DNA of 64,000 nt from NCBI GenBank assembly GCA_039105265.1, contig JAPFFF010000010.1, forward strand, positions 2,976,001 to 3,040,000, read 5' to 3'. The DNA is from Tritrichomonas musculus. Taxonomy: Eukaryota > Parabasalia > Tritrichomonadida > Tritrichomonadidae. Positions 48,850-58,441 of the stretch are shown here, in pieces (the stretch's first letter is position 1; the number at the start of each line of letters is the position of its first letter). Made by a program: the position numbers and the translations under genes. The notes under the pieces are model-generated. The model was not told the origin of the DNA, ran no database searches, and saw nothing but the letters and a program-made list of their open reading frames with translations.

Positions 48850-50511
48850 ATGATATTAATAAATCTCAAAATTGTTGAAAAAGAATGCGAATTTGAAAAA
48901 ATACAGAAATTAAAAGAGAATGTAATAATTCTCAATCAAGCACTTCTAAAACTTGATGATTTAACGAAGAAGAAAGAAAAATTAATGGATGGAATCGATT
49001 TCACTTTACTTTCTTTGGATGAAATCCAAGAAAAAGAAGTTCAATTTCATGAGGAAAGTTCAAAACTTTATCGAATTATTGACCAACTATTTCAAGATAA
49101 AGCTCAATACGCAAATAGAAAATCTGAATTAGAAAAGCAAGAATATCAAGCTCAGCAACTGTATGAAACTGTTAATAGTAAATATGAACGAAAGAAAGCT
49201 TTTGATGATAAAATAGCAAAATTACAGACAAATATAAGTGAAATGAAAGAAAGAGTAAAGAAATTGAATGAAACAATCGGAAAATTAAATCAAGAACGAT
49301 TGGATTCATCAAATTTCTATTCAAGGCAAATTGACGAATTAGAAAAGAAACGTGATGAAGGGAGAAGTGAATATCAAAATTGTTGTTCATTAATTCAAAA
49401 GATTAGAGAATCAAAGGAAATGCTTGACTCAACTGATTCAGATGAAATTTTGAAAGAATTGAATGATTTACAATCACAATATGACAAAAAAGAAGAAGAA
49501 TTAATCAAGGTTGATCAATCAAATTCAAGTTTTCTTAAAAAAATTAATTTATTAGAAGATGATGTTGCAAAATTAAATGAGAAACAAATTGATTTGGAGC
49601 TCCAAAAGAATTATTACAAACGAAAAGAATTATATGATTCAATTAAACATGATTTAGAAGTTCTCCAAAGAGAACGTTTGAACAAACTTGGAGATTTACA
49701 AAGAATAAACATTGATGAACTCAAATCCAAATTTCAAGAAATGCAGAAAGAAATGATTGAATTAAAAACGAATAGAAGGAATAATGTAGCTCATTTTATT
49801 GAAGAAGACACTGAATCAAAGAAATATGAATCATCTAAAATTGAATTAAGTCGAGCAATTCTTCGACAGAAAGTAATTGAAGCATCAATTAATGATATTA
49901 AACATTATAAAAAGAAATTGAATGAATCTATTGTGAAATATCACGATGATAAAATTGAAGACATCAACGATATAATTCATAATCTCTGGCAGAACATTTA
50001 TTACGGCCAAGATGTCGATTCAATTGCAATTCGTTGTGAGGGTGAAGTTGGCAATTCACAATATAATTATCGTGTTGTAATGATTCGAAATGAATATGAA
50101 ATGGATATGAATAAATGTTGTTCTGCTGGACAAAGAGCTCTTGCATCAATCATCATTCGTTTAGCTTTGGCACAAACTTTCGCTATAAGTTGTCCAATAA
50201 TTGCTCTCGACGAGCCAACAACAAATTTGGACGAGTCAAATTTCAAAAACCTCGCTTTACAATTGATAAGTCTGTCGATATACAATGACGATGACGATGA
50301 AAGCGATGATGATTTGTTAGATATAAACAAAAAAACTTTCCAAATAATTATCATTACACATAATTGTGATTTTGTGAAAACTTTGGTTGAAGAAGGAATG
50401 CTCAACAGTTTTTACCAAATTACTAGAGATAAAGACGGATGCCGTAGTTATAGCAAAATAAAAAGATTTTACGAATTGAATCTTATTGCAAAACATTATT
50501 TAAGGATGTAA
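48850..50511 (+). CDS. C-terminal half of a Rad50-like SMC ATPase
   Basis: The 553-residue protein has about 400 residues of coiled coil (heptad-rich Lys/Glu/Leu, for example KEKLMDGIDFTLLSLDEIQE). The Rad50 C-terminal lobe follows, with signature motif CSAGQRALASIIIRLALAQT near residue 425, Walker B PIIALDEP near 451 and D-loop TTNLDESN. The H-loop is IIITHNCDFV near 500. Rad50 proteins are about 1300 residues, with Walker A in an N-terminal lobe and a CxxC zinc hook in the middle. Neither is present, so it is a 5'-truncated copy or a free-standing C-lobe protein. Upstream, 48760-48847 reads in another frame as an ankyrin-like SPLQLAYQRNHQSIITKK, suggesting that a rearrangement joined unrelated sequence here. 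Full-length Rad50 works with Mre11 in double-strand-break repair; this piece alone could not close an ATP site. Confidence 0.8.
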   Translation: MILINLKIVEKECEFEKIQKLKENVIILNQALLKLDDLTKKKEKLMDGIDFTLLSLDEIQEKEVQFHEESSKLYRIIDQLFQDKAQYANRKSELEKQEYQAQQLYETVNSKYERKKAFDDKIAKLQTNISEMKERVKKLNETIGKLNQERLDSSNFYSRQIDELEKKRDEGRSEYQNCCSLIQKIRESKEMLDSTDSDEILKELNDLQSQYDKKEEELIKVDQSNSSFLKKINLLEDDVAKLNEKQIDLELQKNYYKRKELYDSIKHDLEVLQRERLNKLGDLQRINIDELKSKFQEMQKEMIELKTNRRNNVAHFIEEDTESKKYESSKIELSRAILRQKVIEASINDIKHYKKKLNESIVKYHDDKIEDINDIIHNLWQNIYYGQDVDSIAIRCEGEVGNSQYNYRVVMIRNEYEMDMNKCCSAGQRALASIIIRLALAQTFAISCPIIALDEPTTNLDESNFKNLALQLISLSIYNDDDDESDDDLLDINKKTFQIIIITHNCDFVKTLVEEGMLNSFYQITRDKDGCRSYSKIKRFYELNLIAKHYLRM

Positions 50512-50848
50512 TAGGATTTTCTTTATTTTGAATAGTTTATTCATCAAAAAAGTTCATGATCAAACCACATCTTTAAATAAAATTGTTTTTATAATTAATA
50601 TGTGATATGAAAAATATTTTTTTAATTAAGGTACAAAGTCCACATATGAAAACCCTCGAAACTGAACAATAGTTGGATGATGAATTCGAATCAATATAGT
50701 AATTTTTATTAAAGGTATTTTAGAAAATTTTAGAAAATTTAAATCGAAACTGCGCCCTGAATGTAAAATATGAATATTTAAAGGCTCATTAAGATAATTT
50801 ACAATAAAATGCTATTTTATTTAATATCATTTATTTTCTATTTAAATA
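50512..50848. other. Convergent intergenic stretch
   Basis: Contains TTAAGGTACAAA near 50628, identical to the terminus of the 226-bp MITE at 10766, without a visible partner end. Nothing else. Confidence 0.5.
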
Positions 50849-52168
50849 TTAAATTCGATTTGTTTGGACGGTTGAACTTATTCCAAGACTGTCTAGATCG
50901 AATGTTGATGGAATTGTGATACTTGTCAGTGATGAACATTCACAGAAAGCATAATTTCCAATGGATGTTACAGAGGATGGAATTGTGATACTTGTCAGTG
51001 ATGAACATCCACAGAAAGCAGAATTTCCAATGGATGTTACAGAGGATGGAATTGTGATACTTGTCAGTGATGAACATCCACAGAAAGCAGAATTTCCAAT
51101 GGATGTTACAGAGGATGGAATTGTGATACTTGTCAGTGATGAACATTGACAGAAAGCATAATTTCCAATGGATGTTACAGAGGATGGAATTGTGATACTT
51201 GTCAGTGATGAACATCCACAGAAAGCAGAATTTCCAATGGATGTTACAGAGGATGGAATTGTGATACTTGTCAGTGATGAACATCCACAGAAAGCATAAA
51301 TTCCAATGGATGTTACAGAGGATGGAATTGTGATACTTGTCAGTGATGAACATCCACAGAAAGCAGAATTTCCAATGGATGTTACAGAGGATGGAATTGT
51401 GATACTTGTCAGTGATGAACATTCACAGAAAGCATAATTTCCAATGGATGTTACAGAGGATGGAATTGTGATACTTGTCAGTGATGAACATCCACTGAAA
51501 GCATAATTTCCAATGGATGTTACAGAGGATGGAATTGTGATACTTGTCAGTGATGAACATTGACAGAAAGCACCATCTCCAATGGATGTTACAGAGGATG
51601 GAATTGTGATACTTGTCAGTGATGAACATCCACAGAAAGCATAAATTCCAATGGATGTTACAGAGGATGGAATTGTGATACTTGTCAGTGATGAACATTG
51701 ACAGAAAGCACCATCTCCAATGGATGTTACAGAGGATGGAATTGTGATACTTGTCAGTGATGAACATCCACAGAAAGCATAATTTCCAATGGATGTTACA
51801 GAGGATGGAATTGTGATACTTGTCAGTGATGAACATTGACAGAAAGCATAATTTCCAATGGATGTTACAGAGGATGGAATTGTGATACTTGTCAGTGATG
51901 AACATTGACAGAAAGCAGAATTTCCAATGGATGTTACAGAGGATGGAATTGTGATACTTGTCAGTGATGAACATTGACAGAAAGCATAATTTCCAATGGA
52001 TGTTACAGAGGATGGAATTGTAATTCTAATCAAATTTGGGCAAAAGAAGAAACAAAAATCTTCAATTAAAATATCTAGTTGAGCTATTAAAAAGTCAACA
52101 ATTGATTGGTTGTTCTTCTGAGCTGCAAAATTTATGGCTGAAATATAAATGTTTGTTCGAAATGTCAT
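50849..52168 (-). CDS. BspA-type LRR protein with 16 nearly identical repeats (ankyrin-LRR)
   Basis: The 439-residue frame starts at the ATG at 52168 with an ankyrin-like unit ([20 protein letters not shown]). After FFCPNLIR it contains 16 BspA/LRR_5 units of 23 residues, consensus [20 protein letters not shown] plus CQC, then a short end ([16 protein letters not shown]). Residues differ almost only at four places within N-Y-A-F-C-Q-C: N/D/I, Y/S/G, C/S and Q/G/E. No signal peptide and no membrane anchor. The preceding minus-strand gene (53601-52330) is DUF3447, and the gap between them is in other frames. This frame may thus be the 3' part of a DUF3447-ANK-LRR gene. BspA-like proteins are associated with surface or ligand interaction in trichomonads; the role of this one is unknown. 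Confidence 0.8.
   Translation of the reverse strand: MTFRTNIYISAINFAAQKNNQSIVDFLIAQLDILIEDFCFFFCPNLIRITIPSSVTSIGNYAFCQCSSLTSITIPSSVTSIGNSAFCQCSSLTSITIPSSVTSIGNYAFCQCSSLTSITIPSSVTSIGNYAFCGCSSLTSITIPSSVTSIGDGAFCQCSSLTSITIPSSVTSIGIYAFCGCSSLTSITIPSSVTSIGDGAFCQCSSLTSITIPSSVTSIGNYAFSGCSSLTSITIPSSVTSIGNYAFCECSSLTSITIPSSVTSIGNSAFCGCSSLTSITIPSSVTSIGIYAFCGCSSLTSITIPSSVTSIGNSAFCGCSSLTSITIPSSVTSIGNYAFCQCSSLTSITIPSSVTSIGNSAFCGCSSLTSITIPSSVTSIGNSAFCGCSSLTSITIPSSVTSIGNYAFCECSSLTSITIPSTFDLDSLGISSTVQTNRI
50925..52030 (-). repeat. 16-unit tandem array of 69-bp LRR units
   Basis: Each unit, read on the plus strand, is CCAATGGATGTTACAGAGGA plus the rest of 69 bp. The unit is identical from copy to copy except for a short block of a few bases (GCATAATTT, GCAGAATTT, GCACCATCT, GCATAAATT) and the CATCCACAGAAA/CATTGACAGAAA variation. 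Silent differences are almost absent, so the array is homogenised or newly expanded. Confidence 0.93.
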
Positions 52169-52329
52169 TTAAAACAATTAAGAAAACTGCAGAAATTGTC
52201 ATAATAGCAAATTTCATTCAAATATTATATTATGAAACTATATTTAAAAGAGTATTTACCAAACTGAATGAAAATATTGAATTTTGAAATGCCATCCAAA
52301 CATTAAATTTTAAAAATGTCATTTAAATA

Positions 52330-53601
52330 TTAAATTTTGAAATGCAATTTAAATATTAAATATCGTAATGAGGAATGTAGCTTTATAAGTATTATGTTGT
52401 AAATGATCGTTTTATTCAATTCAACTTCCTTGTTCTTGATAAAAAGTTTTACAATTGGAAAATGGTCGTATAGGCATGCATAATAAAGTTGCTGTTGACA
52501 ATCGTCTGAATATTCAATGAATTCATAATTGTAGTAGTGAAATCCATATGAAATTGAATTGTTTTTGAAGTCGTGTTCTTTCTTTTCCATCGATTCTTCA
52601 AAATGATTGTTTTCGATGTATCGTGCAAGTTTGTTGTGGTGACATTTGATTGATTCTTTCAGACACTCCATGTATGTTTTGTCTTCTGGTTCAATGTCGC
52701 AGTCCTCAAGAATGTGAATCATGTCTACGTTGTTGCTGTGAATCGCATAAATCCAAAGCGATGGAGTCAGATCTGCATTTTTCATTCGTAGATAGTTAAA
52801 TATTTTAATCGATCCGAAGAATGCTGCATATTCAATCAGCGTCGCTCGTCTCGATTTCAATAATGGATTTGTTTCAAAAATAGATGGACTGATTTCGCTC
52901 TTCGCTGAGATATTTGCTCGGGTGACATATGAAACAAATTCGCCAATCATGTCTTTTCGAATCAAAAAACTGATGTATGAATCATTTTCGCCTATTTCAC
53001 ACTTCTTCTCAAAATTGTCAAAAATATTTTCGTCTTTTCTTAAAAGTTCTTCCTCAATTATTGATCGTTCTTTTTCTGAAAGTGTCGATTTAACATCCAA
53101 ATAAAAGTAATATTTGTAATCCTCGTACATTAACGTTTTCGCATAGTATTTTGCCTTTTCTGATTCATAATTTGGCTTGTTTTCGCCTGGGTATTGACGA
53201 ATAACAAATTCAGGATGATGCTTTTTGTGAAGTAATTTGGTCATTGAGTCATCGACAGCGATGATGTTCTTTTTGATAAGGAAATGAAGAATTCGTTGAT
53301 TTTTACTGAAAACGTTTAATAATTCCTCGTTTGTGAAGCTTCGTTTGATATATTCTGAATAATGAAAAAGAATTCCCTCGATTTTCGTGAAAAGTGTGCT
53401 GCTGCGGTGATGATTTTTATCGAGTTCACTTATCAAATGAAGCAGTCCCTTGAATTCTGTTGAATTTTCTTGACATTTTGCTTTTTGAATAATTTTAATG
53501 ATTTCTTCAAAATCTTCTTCAATGTCATTTTCATCTTCGATGAGGCTCATAAAATGTTCATACATTTCTTGCTTTATGCTTAAATACTCCTGATATTCCA
53601 T
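52330..53601 (-). CDS. DUF3447/ankyrin-family protein
   Basis: The 423-residue protein starts at the ATG at 53601 (MEYQEYLSIKQEMYEHFMSL). It has the DUF3447 features LISELDKNHHRSSTLFTKIE, SYISFLIRKDMIGEFVSYVT, TLIEYAAFFGSIKIFNYLRM, SLWIYAIHSNNVDMIHILED and CLKESIKCHHNKLARYIENN. It continues into YSDDCQQQLYYACLYDHFPI, an ankyrin-like unit, before an AT-rich end (LIKLHSSLRYLIFKLHFKI) that looks like read-in to non-coding sequence. Codon use is richer in G+C than in the similar 31.7 kb gene. With the ankyrin-LRR frame 160 bp downstream it forms the same order as at 31.7-33.8 kb. An initiator-like TCACTTTT lies about 30 bases upstream. Confidence 0.8.
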   Translation of the reverse strand: MEYQEYLSIKQEMYEHFMSLIEDENDIEEDFEEIIKIIQKAKCQENSTEFKGLLHLISELDKNHHRSSTLFTKIEGILFHYSEYIKRSFTNEELLNVFSKNQRILHFLIKKNIIAVDDSMTKLLHKKHHPEFVIRQYPGENKPNYESEKAKYYAKTLMYEDYKYYFYLDVKSTLSEKERSIIEEELLRKDENIFDNFEKKCEIGENDSYISFLIRKDMIGEFVSYVTRANISAKSEISPSIFETNPLLKSRRATLIEYAAFFGSIKIFNYLRMKNADLTPSLWIYAIHSNNVDMIHILEDCDIEPEDKTYMECLKESIKCHHNKLARYIENNHFEESMEKKEHDFKNNSISYGFHYYNYEFIEYSDDCQQQLYYACLYDHFPIVKLFIKNKEVELNKTIIYNIILIKLHSSLRYLIFKLHFKI

Positions 53602-53627
53602 TATATCGGGTGAAAGCTTGCTTTTTT

Positions 53628-53635
53628 AAAAGTGA
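53628..53635 (-). promoter_or_regulatory. Putative initiator for the DUF3447 gene
   Basis: TCACTTTT on the minus strand, with inferred +1 A about 32 bases before the ATG at 53601. Matches the trichomonad Inr. Confidence 0.5.
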
Positions 53636-54895
53636 CAAAATTTTCTTTTCTTTTTTATTATCTTGATACAAAAATAATAATTATATAATTAATTTTTTGA
53701 TTTAAAATGAAATTCAATAATTATCTACTTTAAAATATTATTAAATGAAAAGAGAATGGCCATTACATTCCAAAAATGAATATATAATTATTTTCGAAAA
53801 AATAATGCTTAATCAATAAAAGAAGTATCTCTAACTTAATTATACTTATGTATTTTTCTATCATCAGAAATATGACATTGAAGAAGATTTTGAAGAAATA
53901 ATGTTTACTATCATCAGAAATATCATCATTCCTTTCATTATTGGGCAAGACACTTCATTATCTTTCCGTGATTATAGCCAGTATTCATATAATTTAATGA
54001 AAGATATCACTGCTTATTTGTACAAAAACATACCAAAGTTAGAAATGAATTTTTTCTCAAGCTTAGGTGAAATCTTAAAGAATAATTTAAAGACTTGAAT
54101 GTCGCGCCCTGTATATATTTATTTGACCTTGAGAAAAAAATTGAAAAGTTTATTTCATATTTTAATTAAAAACGTTTTATAGTGAAATCAAAAAGAATTT
54201 TGGAGGAATATTTAGAAAGAATCATATAATCACAGCAAAATATTTATAAAAATCATATATAAAATGTAAATTCTTGTTAAATTCAGATCAAATTCATTTT
54301 TCATATTTTTTTTTTAAACCTAATCTTAAAGAAAATTTATATCAAATGCTTTATTAATAGCAAAACAACATATATTAACAAATATTTCATTTAAGCAGAA
54401 TTATATAATGAATAATCAAAAAAAAAAATAATAGGCCAATTAAAAAAGAACCATAGATTGTAAATTTCGCTTGAATTACCAAAAGTGCAACCATAATACC
54501 ACTTAACATTTTCATCTCTCCTAAAAGAAAGTGAATAATTTATCTCATCTGAATCTAAATGTATCTGAATAACATTTAAACTATTTAATCCAGAAAATAT
54601 TATAGAAATACCAGTGATGATTTCACTTTCCAAATATATATTATCTTTGGATGTTGAGCAAAAAAAGATCTTCAAAAAAATAAACAATTTCAAGAAATTT
54701 TTTTTACTGATTTTTCAATTACACAAATTCCTTTTGTTTTATTGGAAGAACCAATTAAAACCAACTGATTGCTACCAATAAATAACTAAATAAATTATAT
54801 TTATTATAAGAGAACAGATATATTTCAATGTTATACATTTTTGTATAAATCGATTAAATACGTTGGATGAATGATTGTATATTGTTTGAACTTAT
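53636..54895. other. Intergenic stretch with two weak frames
   Basis: At 53820-54098 (+) a frame reads VFFYHQKYDIEEDFEE and then LSFRDYSQYSYNLMKDITAY. At 54391-54693 (-) another reads ESEIITGISIIFSGLNSLNV and NYSLSFRRDENVKWYYGCTF without an ATG. Both have more protein-like composition than random AT-rich DNA, but no family is recognised. They may be worn fragments. Confidence 0.35.
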
Positions 54896-56455
54896 TTATT
54901 TGCATGGAATCATAATGATGACTTGGCTGCATGTTGTAAAAAGGCTCTTGTCATTCAAATTTAATCCCGAGCTTGATGAAAATTCAATTATCTGGAGGTT
55001 TTCACAATAATCAAATGAATTATCACCAATTTGTGTGACTTTCGATGTGATGCGAATGCTCTCAATAGATGAATAAGCAAATGCATATTTACCAATCAGT
55101 TGGAGATTTGAATCATTTTCAATTTCAACATTTTGAAGTTGAAAACAAAAGTAAAAAGCGCCTTCATTTATTTGTGTGACACTTTTTGGAATTGAGATGC
55201 TTTTAATCGTTGAATTTGAAAATGAGTAAGACGATATAATTTTGATAGATGATGGAATTATCGTTTTTTCAACATTTCTTGATGCAAAAAGAAGAACATC
55301 GAAATCTTTACAATTAATGTCAGTTTTTCCGATCAATAAATCATCATTACTTTTTTTGATATTCACTTTTTCATTATAAAATACGTTAATTTCATTCAAT
55401 TTTGGTGTTTCATAACACCAACATTCTTTGAGTTCAACAACACTCGATGGAATCGATAAGTACTCAATTGATGAATTAGAAAAAACTGATTTTTCAATGA
55501 TATGAAGTTCAGAATTTTCTTCAAATTCAACTTTTTGAAGGCTTTCACAATGAAAAAAAGAATTCTCACAAATTTGTGTGACACTTTTAGGAATTGTGAT
55601 GTTTTGAATATATGATCTTGAAAAACAATACGATGACATTTTTTTGATAGAAGAAGGAATTAAAGTTTTTTTGACATTTCTTGATACAAAAAGAAGGACA
55701 TCAAAATTTTCTTCATTTGTGTCAGATTTTCCGATCATCATTTCATCTCCGAAATTTTTCACATTTATTTTTCCATTTTCAAATGTTTTAATCTCAAACA
55801 AATGCGATGCTTCATGACACCAACCGTCTTGAAGTTCGATAATGCTCGATGGAATTGAGAGGGATTGAATTGAAGACGCAGAGAATGAAAATTTTTCAAT
55901 TCTTTCAATTTTTGAATTCTTTGAAAATTCAACTTTGCGAAGTTTGTCACAGTAATAAAAGGCGTATTGGCATATTTTTGTAACACTTGAAGGAATTACT
56001 ATGCTCTCAATCGATGATTTGAGAAATAGTCCGCGGGAGATGGTCAAAAGTTCTGAATTTTCTGAAAAAATAACCGTCCGAAGTGATTTGCAGTTTAAAA
56101 ACGCGCATTCACCGATTTGTGTGACATGTGATGGAATAGAAATCGTCTAAATTGATGATTTTAAGAATGATTCTTTACCTATCGTTTGAATTTTGGAATT
56201 TTCTGGGAAATTTATTGTTTTAATTAAATCAAAAAAATTGAAAACGCCATCTAGAATTGCTGTGATTGTGTAATTTTGCATTTCATAATTGATAACAAAT
56301 GGAATATTAATTTTTTTAAGTCTCTTCCGACACCCGATCACAAATGCAGTATTATCATCTTTGTTTAATGCAAATATGAGATCTTCGATTTCAACCTGAT
56401 GAATCGCTTCATTGATGTTTTTGCTTTCACTTTTTAATAATTGGTTTTGGCTCAT
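54896..56455 (-). pseudogene. BspA-type LRR gene with a single in-frame stop
   Basis: From the ATG at 56455 (MSQNQLLKSESKNINEAIHQ) the frame stays open for 520 codons to 54896, except for one TAG at 56147-56149 (KSSI, stop, TISIPSHVTQIG). Comparison with the internal repeats, which read SSIESI at this spot, suggests a former Glu or Ser-type codon. The protein is made of BspA-like repeats with alternating units of two kinds (SIESxxIPSSVTxICxxAFxxC, and longer ones ending in ExxWCYE or GWCHE and FDVLLFxSRNVxKTxIPSSI). No signal peptide or membrane segment. One lesion means a very young pseudogene, a polymorphic stop or a base error. Confidence 0.82.
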
Positions 56456-57473
56456 TAATAGCTAAAAATGGTCAAAACTCAAATTCAAAATTTTTTTTTT
56501 GGTTATTCAAAATATACATTTATCTTGTCCATTAACATTAAAGCCTTTTTTATTTTATAAGAATTAAGCTAATTTTTTGTTTTTATTACAAAAATTTAAA
56601 ATTTCTATCGATTTTATGATAACATAAAACCTGAAATTATTTTAACCATCATAGTTTTAGCAATATTAAGCACTAAATTAAATAATTAATTGAAAATAAA
56701 CTTACAATACCAATCATATAATATGAGTTTTGTTTTCAATTAATCGATCAATTTGATCTGCTATAAAAATGAAGCTTAAATATCAAATTCATCTACTGAA
56801 AATGCAATAATTTTTAGTTTAAAAACAAATAATGCAAACTTCACTGCAGTTTAATTTAAATGATTTTTAATATGAATCCGAGAAAACAAATATTTTGAAT
56901 TAGAAATAGTATTAAATTTAATAAAATTTTAATTGAAAAATTTCAATAAGAACTATTAAAAAGTTCTTTTTATATAAATTATAATATTTGACCATTCTTT
57001 ATAATTTCACCATTATTTTTATTTTTGTTTATATCAACGTAATGACTCTTCAAATTCAAATGAATTTTTATCTGGTTTCAACCAATATTTAATACAATTT
57101 GTATCTAAATTTTTTACGGGATTTAATTCTATGATTCATAGAATTTCAAAATTATTTTGATCTAATTCCTCCACCTATTTTGATAAAATTTATGAGAAAT
57201 GATTTACATGTAATTCCCAAAATATCTTTATGGAGTTTTAGCATACATTTAATAACATTTTACTTTATAATTTTATAAAATTTCAATTTTTCTTTCATTA
57301 CGTTTTAAATTATTTTTTATACAATTCGAATAAAAGTTTCATTACATTGCAATTTAAATTCAATAAAATTTTAATTATTATTTAATCTCATTTTAAACAA
57401 TATTTTATAGAATTTCAGTTGATTCTCTTTTGTAATTTCATTCGATCTTTAGTTATATTTTAAAAATAATATT
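56456..57473. other. Gene-free stretch of loosely repetitive AT-rich DNA
   Basis: From about 57000 on, phrases such as AAAATTTTATNNAATTTCAA recur irregularly. They look like decayed or precursor copies of the 22-bp minisatellite that follows. No gene. Confidence 0.5.
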
Positions 57474-57945
57474 TTATGAAATTTCAACAAATATTTTATC
57501 TAATTTCAACAAATATTTTATCAAATATCAACAAATATTTTATCAAATATCAACAAATATTTTATCCAATTTCAACAAATATTTTATCAAATTTCAACAA
57601 ATATTTTATTACATTTCAACAAATATTTTATGGAATTTCAACAAATATTTTATCCAATTTCAACAAATATTTTATAAAATTTCAACAAATATTTTATCTA
57701 ATTTCAATAAATATTTTATAACATTTCAACAAATATTTTATTACATTTCAACAAATATTTTATCTAATTTCAACAAATATTTTATGGAATTTCAACAAAT
57801 ATTTTATCTAATTTCAATAAATATTTTATTACATTTCAATAAATATTTTATAACATTTCAACAAATATTTTATTACATTTCAACAAATATTTTATGGAAT
57901 TTCAACAAATATTTTATGGAATTTCAACAAATATTTTACCTCGTT
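57474..57945 (+). repeat. 22-bp minisatellite, about 21 copies
   Basis: The unit is TTTCAACAAATATTTTATNN (plus two variable bases). Most units are 22 bp long, and the variable positions are CT, CA, CC, GG, TA or similar before AATTT. Because 22 is not a multiple of three, three units give a 22-residue cycle; the plus strand stays open here only for that reason and is not a gene. Similar phrases continue more loosely on both sides, to about 57000 and 58450. Confidence 0.92.
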
Positions 57946-58441
57946 TCACTTTTTTTTTTTGTGAAATTTAAAACAATTTTTTTTTATGATATTATCAAAT
58001 AAAATTTATCACATTTAATAAAACTTTTATGGGATCACATTTAATATTTTGTAATATAATTTTAAATAATTGTTTATTACATTTATTTCTATTGTTTATT
58101 ATATTTAAATAATAAACTTTACATAATTTAAAATTCTTTTTTCATAATATTTCATCATTGTTTTTAATGGAGTTTTTCTTTGAACTTTTTGAAGTTTGAA
58201 ATACAATTTTTTTTACTTAATTTCAAACAATATTTCATTACATTCAAACAACTTATTCTTTATGAAATTTGAATTACTATTTTATCTAGTTTTTAATAAT
58301 GTATTGAAATGATATTTTAAATAAAATTTCATGGAATTCGATTTTATTTTTTATAAAATTTCAAATTTTGTTTTCTTTTAAAATTACTGCTTTTAATTTA
58401 ATCTAATTCTTCTTTTAATAAATTAATGAAATTCTTTATAA
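57946..58441. other. Gene-free stretch between the minisatellite and the kinase frame
   Basis: Degenerate minisatellite-like phrases. The start of the following kinase gene should lie here but no in-frame ATG exists. Confidence 0.45.

Noticed and set aside
50940-51974. Minus-strand frames of 160 and 183 codons and a plus-strand frame within the LRR array; the array also looks CRISPR-like at first sight
   Set aside because: They are shadow frames of the 69-bp LRR repeats. The units are contiguous without unique spacers, and the host is a eukaryote.
53901-54098. 65-codon plus-strand frame
   Set aside because: Starts within a longer open stretch and lacks family motifs or an initiator; too weak to call a gene.
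54391-54693. 100-codon minus-strand frame with protein-like composition
   Set aside because: No ATG, no recognised domain; kept only as a remark in the intergenic entry.
57476-58002. Two plus-strand frames of 81 and 72 codons rich in QQIFY and NKYFI
   Set aside because: Translation of the 22-bp minisatellite only.
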